The notes under the pieces are model-generated. The model did not search any database. It saw only the letters and a program-made list of their open reading frames with translations, and was not told the DNA's origin. Positions 61,886 through 64,000 of a stretch of DNA of 64,000 nt are shown here, piece by piece (within the stretch, counting starts at the first letter, position 1; each line of letters begins with the position of its first letter). The translations under genes and the position numbers were made by a program. This DNA is from Leptolyngbya sp. Cla-17 (GTDB taxonomy: Bacteria; Cyanobacteriota; Cyanobacteriia; Leptolyngbyales; Leptolyngbyaceae): the NCBI RefSeq assembly GCF_016807185.1, contig NZ_JAEVYN010000001.1, forward strand, positions 1,548,781-1,612,780, in the 5' to 3' direction.

Positions 61886-63406
61886 ATGGTAAGCATTCGA
61901 CCAGACGAAATTAGCAGTATTATTCGGCAGCAAATCGAGCAGTACGATCAAGGCATCAAAGCCTCTAATGTTGGGACTGTTCTATCAGTGGGTGACGGGA
62001 TTGCCCGCATCTATGGATTAGATCAAGTAATGGCAAATGAGCTGCTTGAGTTTGCCGATGGCTCAATTGGGATTGCACTCAACTTAGAAGAAGACGATGT
62101 CGGTGCCGTTTTGATGAGCGGTGGACGCGGCATTGAAGAAGGTAGCGTCGTTAAATCAACTGGAAAAATTGCTCAGGTGCCTGTCGGCGATGCGCTGATC
62201 GGACGGGTGGTGGATGCTTTAGGTCGCCCACTGGATGGTAAAGGCGATATTGCTTTTTCCGAAATGCGCTTAATTGAATCCCCCGCTCCTGGCATCATTG
62301 CGCGTAAGTCGGTTTGCGAACCAATGCAAACGGGTATCACCGCGATCGATTCCATGATTCCCATTGGTCGGGGACAACGAGAACTGATCATTGGCGATCG
62401 CCAAACGGGTAAAACCACGATCGCGCTTGACACCATTTTGAACCAAAAAGGTGAAGATGTTGTTTGCGTATATGTAGCGATTGGTCAAAAAGCTTCAACT
62501 GTCGCCAATATTGTTAACGTTTTCCGTGAACAAGGCGCTTTGGAGTACACCATCATCGTCGCTGCCAATGCCAACGATCCAGCCTCACTTCAGTTTCTTG
62601 CTCCCTACACGGGCGCAAGCTTAGCTGAATACTTTATGTATAAAGGCAAGCATACACTCGTTGTCTACGATGACTTGTCCAAACAAGCCCAAGCTTATCG
62701 CCAAATGTCCTTGCTGTTGCGTCGTCCACCCGGTCGTGAAGCTTATCCTGGAGATGTATTTTACCTCCACTCTCGTTTGTTAGAGCGTGCTGCCAAACTC
62801 AGTGATGCTCTAGGCGGCGGCAGTATGACTGCTTTGCCCATTGTGGAAACTCAAGCGGGCGACGTGTCTGCTTACATTCCAACCAATGTTATTTCGATTA
62901 CAGATGGTCAAATTTTCTTATCCTCTGATTTGTTCAATTCAGGCTTGCGTCCTGCGGTAAACCCTGGTATCTCTGTATCACGGGTTGGTTCAGCCGCTCA
63001 AACGAAAGCCATGAAGAAAGTCGCCGGAAAGGTGAAACTAGAGCTAGCGCAGTTTGATGACCTGCAAGCGTTTGCTCAATTCGCTTCAGATTTAGATAAA
63101 GCGACCCAAAATCAGTTGGCACGGGGTCAGCGTCTGCGGGAAATCCTCAAGCAGCCTCAGTTTTCGCCGTTATCGGTTGGAGATCAGGTTGCTGCCATCT
63201 ATGCAGGGATTAACGGTTATTTGGATGACCTCCCAGTTGACAAAGTCACCGTTTTCCTCAAAGGACTGCGGGAATATCTAGCGGGAAGCGCACCGAAGTA
63301 TGGTGACATCATTCGCGAGAAGAAAGAACTGACTGCGGATGCAGAAGAAGCACTCAAGGGCGCGATCGCTGAGTTTAAGAAAACTTTTGTGGCAACTGCC
63401 GCTTAG
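61886..63406 (+). CDS. atpA: ATP synthase F1 subunit alpha
   Basis: The 506-residue regulatory/nucleotide-binding subunit of the F1 hexamer. N-terminal beta-barrel (1-95) contains GIARIYGLDQVMANELLEF. The nucleotide-binding domain has Walker A GDRQTGKT (about residues 170-177) and VYDDLSKQA. The C-terminal helical domain ends at about 506. A catalytic Arg lies in NPGISVSRVGSAAQTKAMKK. Full length, no frame breaks; it has HIP1 sites. Confidence 0.98.
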   Translation: MVSIRPDEISSIIRQQIEQYDQGIKASNVGTVLSVGDGIARIYGLDQVMANELLEFADGSIGIALNLEEDDVGAVLMSGGRGIEEGSVVKSTGKIAQVPVGDALIGRVVDALGRPLDGKGDIAFSEMRLIESPAPGIIARKSVCEPMQTGITAIDSMIPIGRGQRELIIGDRQTGKTTIALDTILNQKGEDVVCVYVAIGQKASTVANIVNVFREQGALEYTIIVAANANDPASLQFLAPYTGASLAEYFMYKGKHTLVVYDDLSKQAQAYRQMSLLLRRPPGREAYPGDVFYLHSRLLERAAKLSDALGGGSMTALPIVETQAGDVSAYIPTNVISITDGQIFLSSDLFNSGLRPAVNPGISVSRVGSAAQTKAMKKVAGKVKLELAQFDDLQAFAQFASDLDKATQNQLARGQRLREILKQPQFSPLSVGDQVAAIYAGINGYLDDLPVDKVTVFLKGLREYLAGSAPKYGDIIREKKELTADAEEALKGAIAEFKKTFVATAA

Positions 63407-63524
63407 GTTCGTCATGATTGGGCTATGAGTTCTTAACAACCCCACTGTTTGGAACTCATGCCTCAATTCTTTAATTGCTCTGAGTAATTCAATCGCAATT
63501 TACAATTCAAAACTTCTCAAAGTT

Positions 63525-64000
63525 ATGGCAAATCTTAAAATCATTCGCGATCGCATCAAGTCAGTCAAAAACACTAAAAAAATTACAGAAGCCATGCGAC
63601 TGGTGGCAGCAGCAAAAGTGCGCCGCGCTCAAGAGCAAGTGCTTGCTACTCGTCCCTTCGCTGATCGGCTAGCCCAAGTGCTCTATGGTTTGCAAGCCCG
63701 ATTGAAGTTTCAAAACGACACTAGCTTGCCGCTGCTGCAAAAAAGAACTGTAAAAACTGTTGGGTTGCTGGTGGTCACAGGCGATCGTGGTCTTTGTGGT
63801 GGCTATAATGGCAACGTTATTCGGCGGGCTGAGAACCGGATTAAAGAACTGAAAGCAGAAGGGCTAGACTACAAGCTCGTGTTAATTGGTCGGAAGGCAA
63901 CTCAATACTTCCAACGTCGAGAACAGCCTATTGCAGAAACTTTCACCGGCTTAGAGCAAGTACCCACCGCATCAGAATCATCTCAGATTGCTGATGTGCT
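63525..64000 (+). CDS. atpG: ATP synthase F1 subunit gamma (partial)
   Basis: The rotor shaft subunit, cut by the window end after about 158 residues. Start ATG 63525; sequence MANLKIIRDRIKSVKNTKKI then TEAMRLVAAAKVRRAQ is the conserved N-terminal helix, and TGDRGLCGGYNGNVIRRAE follows. This is atpC in cyanobacterial naming. The gap to atpA is 118 bp. Confidence 0.97.
   Translation, partial: MANLKIIRDRIKSVKNTKKITEAMRLVAAAKVRRAQEQVLATRPFADRLAQVLYGLQARLKFQNDTSLPLLQKRTVKTVGLLVVTGDRGLCGGYNGNVIRRAENRIKELKAEGLDYKLVLIGRKATQYFQRREQPIAETFTGLEQVPTASESSQIADV

Overview
The window is chromosomal DNA from a cyanobacterium. It carries a phycobilisome core-membrane linker gene (apcE), a cyanobacterial-type ATP synthase operon with both b' and b subunits, an HPPD-type dioxygenase, a CPP1-like protein and several cyanobacterial conserved hypotheticals. 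The HIP1 octamer GCGATCGC is frequent. I cannot name the species. ApcE has four linker repeats, which fits a phycobilisome with a five-cylinder core, as in Nostoc-type cyanobacteria.

Layout. 1-3800: tail of an unknown gene, an ACMSD-type amidohydrolase, pth with a TatA/B-like gene, and a secreted DUF3747 protein. 3827-24080: one long minus-strand polysaccharide locus. In transcription order it runs from galE through thirteen glycosyltransferases (nine GT4-like, four GT2), one Wzy/O-antigen-ligase-like membrane protein and one acyltransferase-3 protein, to an exosortase-family protein that has only the catalytic half. No flippase, polysaccharide ABC exporter, Wza/Wzc-type protein or priming sugar-phosphate transferase is present. 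A 44-codon scrap carrying the H-loop of an ABC exporter sits beside galE. AT-rich, HIP1-free patches inside the locus suggest mosaic assembly. 24100-37800: housekeeping and small genes (ABC-F ATPase, TatA, ChrA, tRNA-Leu, ChaB-like, sugar aminotransferase, mtnA, glsA, DUF4230, Cdd1-like, a DppC-like permease) mixed with gene debris: two Uma2 (DUF820) remnants and a HEPN-domain gene broken by a frameshift and a stop.

37966-52082: an FHA-fused class A penicillin-binding protein, HPPD, CPP1-like protein, an OmpR-type response regulator, an IS630 copy, a dihydroorotase homologue lacking metal ligands, a two-domain histidine phosphatase, a CPBP protease, DUF3288, and an FtsL-like/FtsI pair. 52157-54431: two different IS630 elements back to back. 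54601-57948: apcE. 58436-64000: atpI-atpB-atpE-atpF2-atpF-atpH-atpA-atpG (the last cut by the window end), diverging from apcE.

How it works together: the polysaccharide genes would build a complex extracellular glycan from UDP-galactose and other sugars. The Wzy-like protein would polymerise or ligate it, and the exosortase relic hints at past PEP-CTERM-type sorting. The cell-wall genes (PBP1-FHA, FtsL-like, FtsI) serve peptidoglycan synthesis and division. The right end is photosynthetic bioenergetics. I found no CRISPR array, rRNA, prophage or clear new defence system. The most unusual items are the broken HEPN gene, the truncated exosortase, a small secreted peptide whose predicted mature N-terminus is RGSGK, and the pseudo-dihydroorotase.
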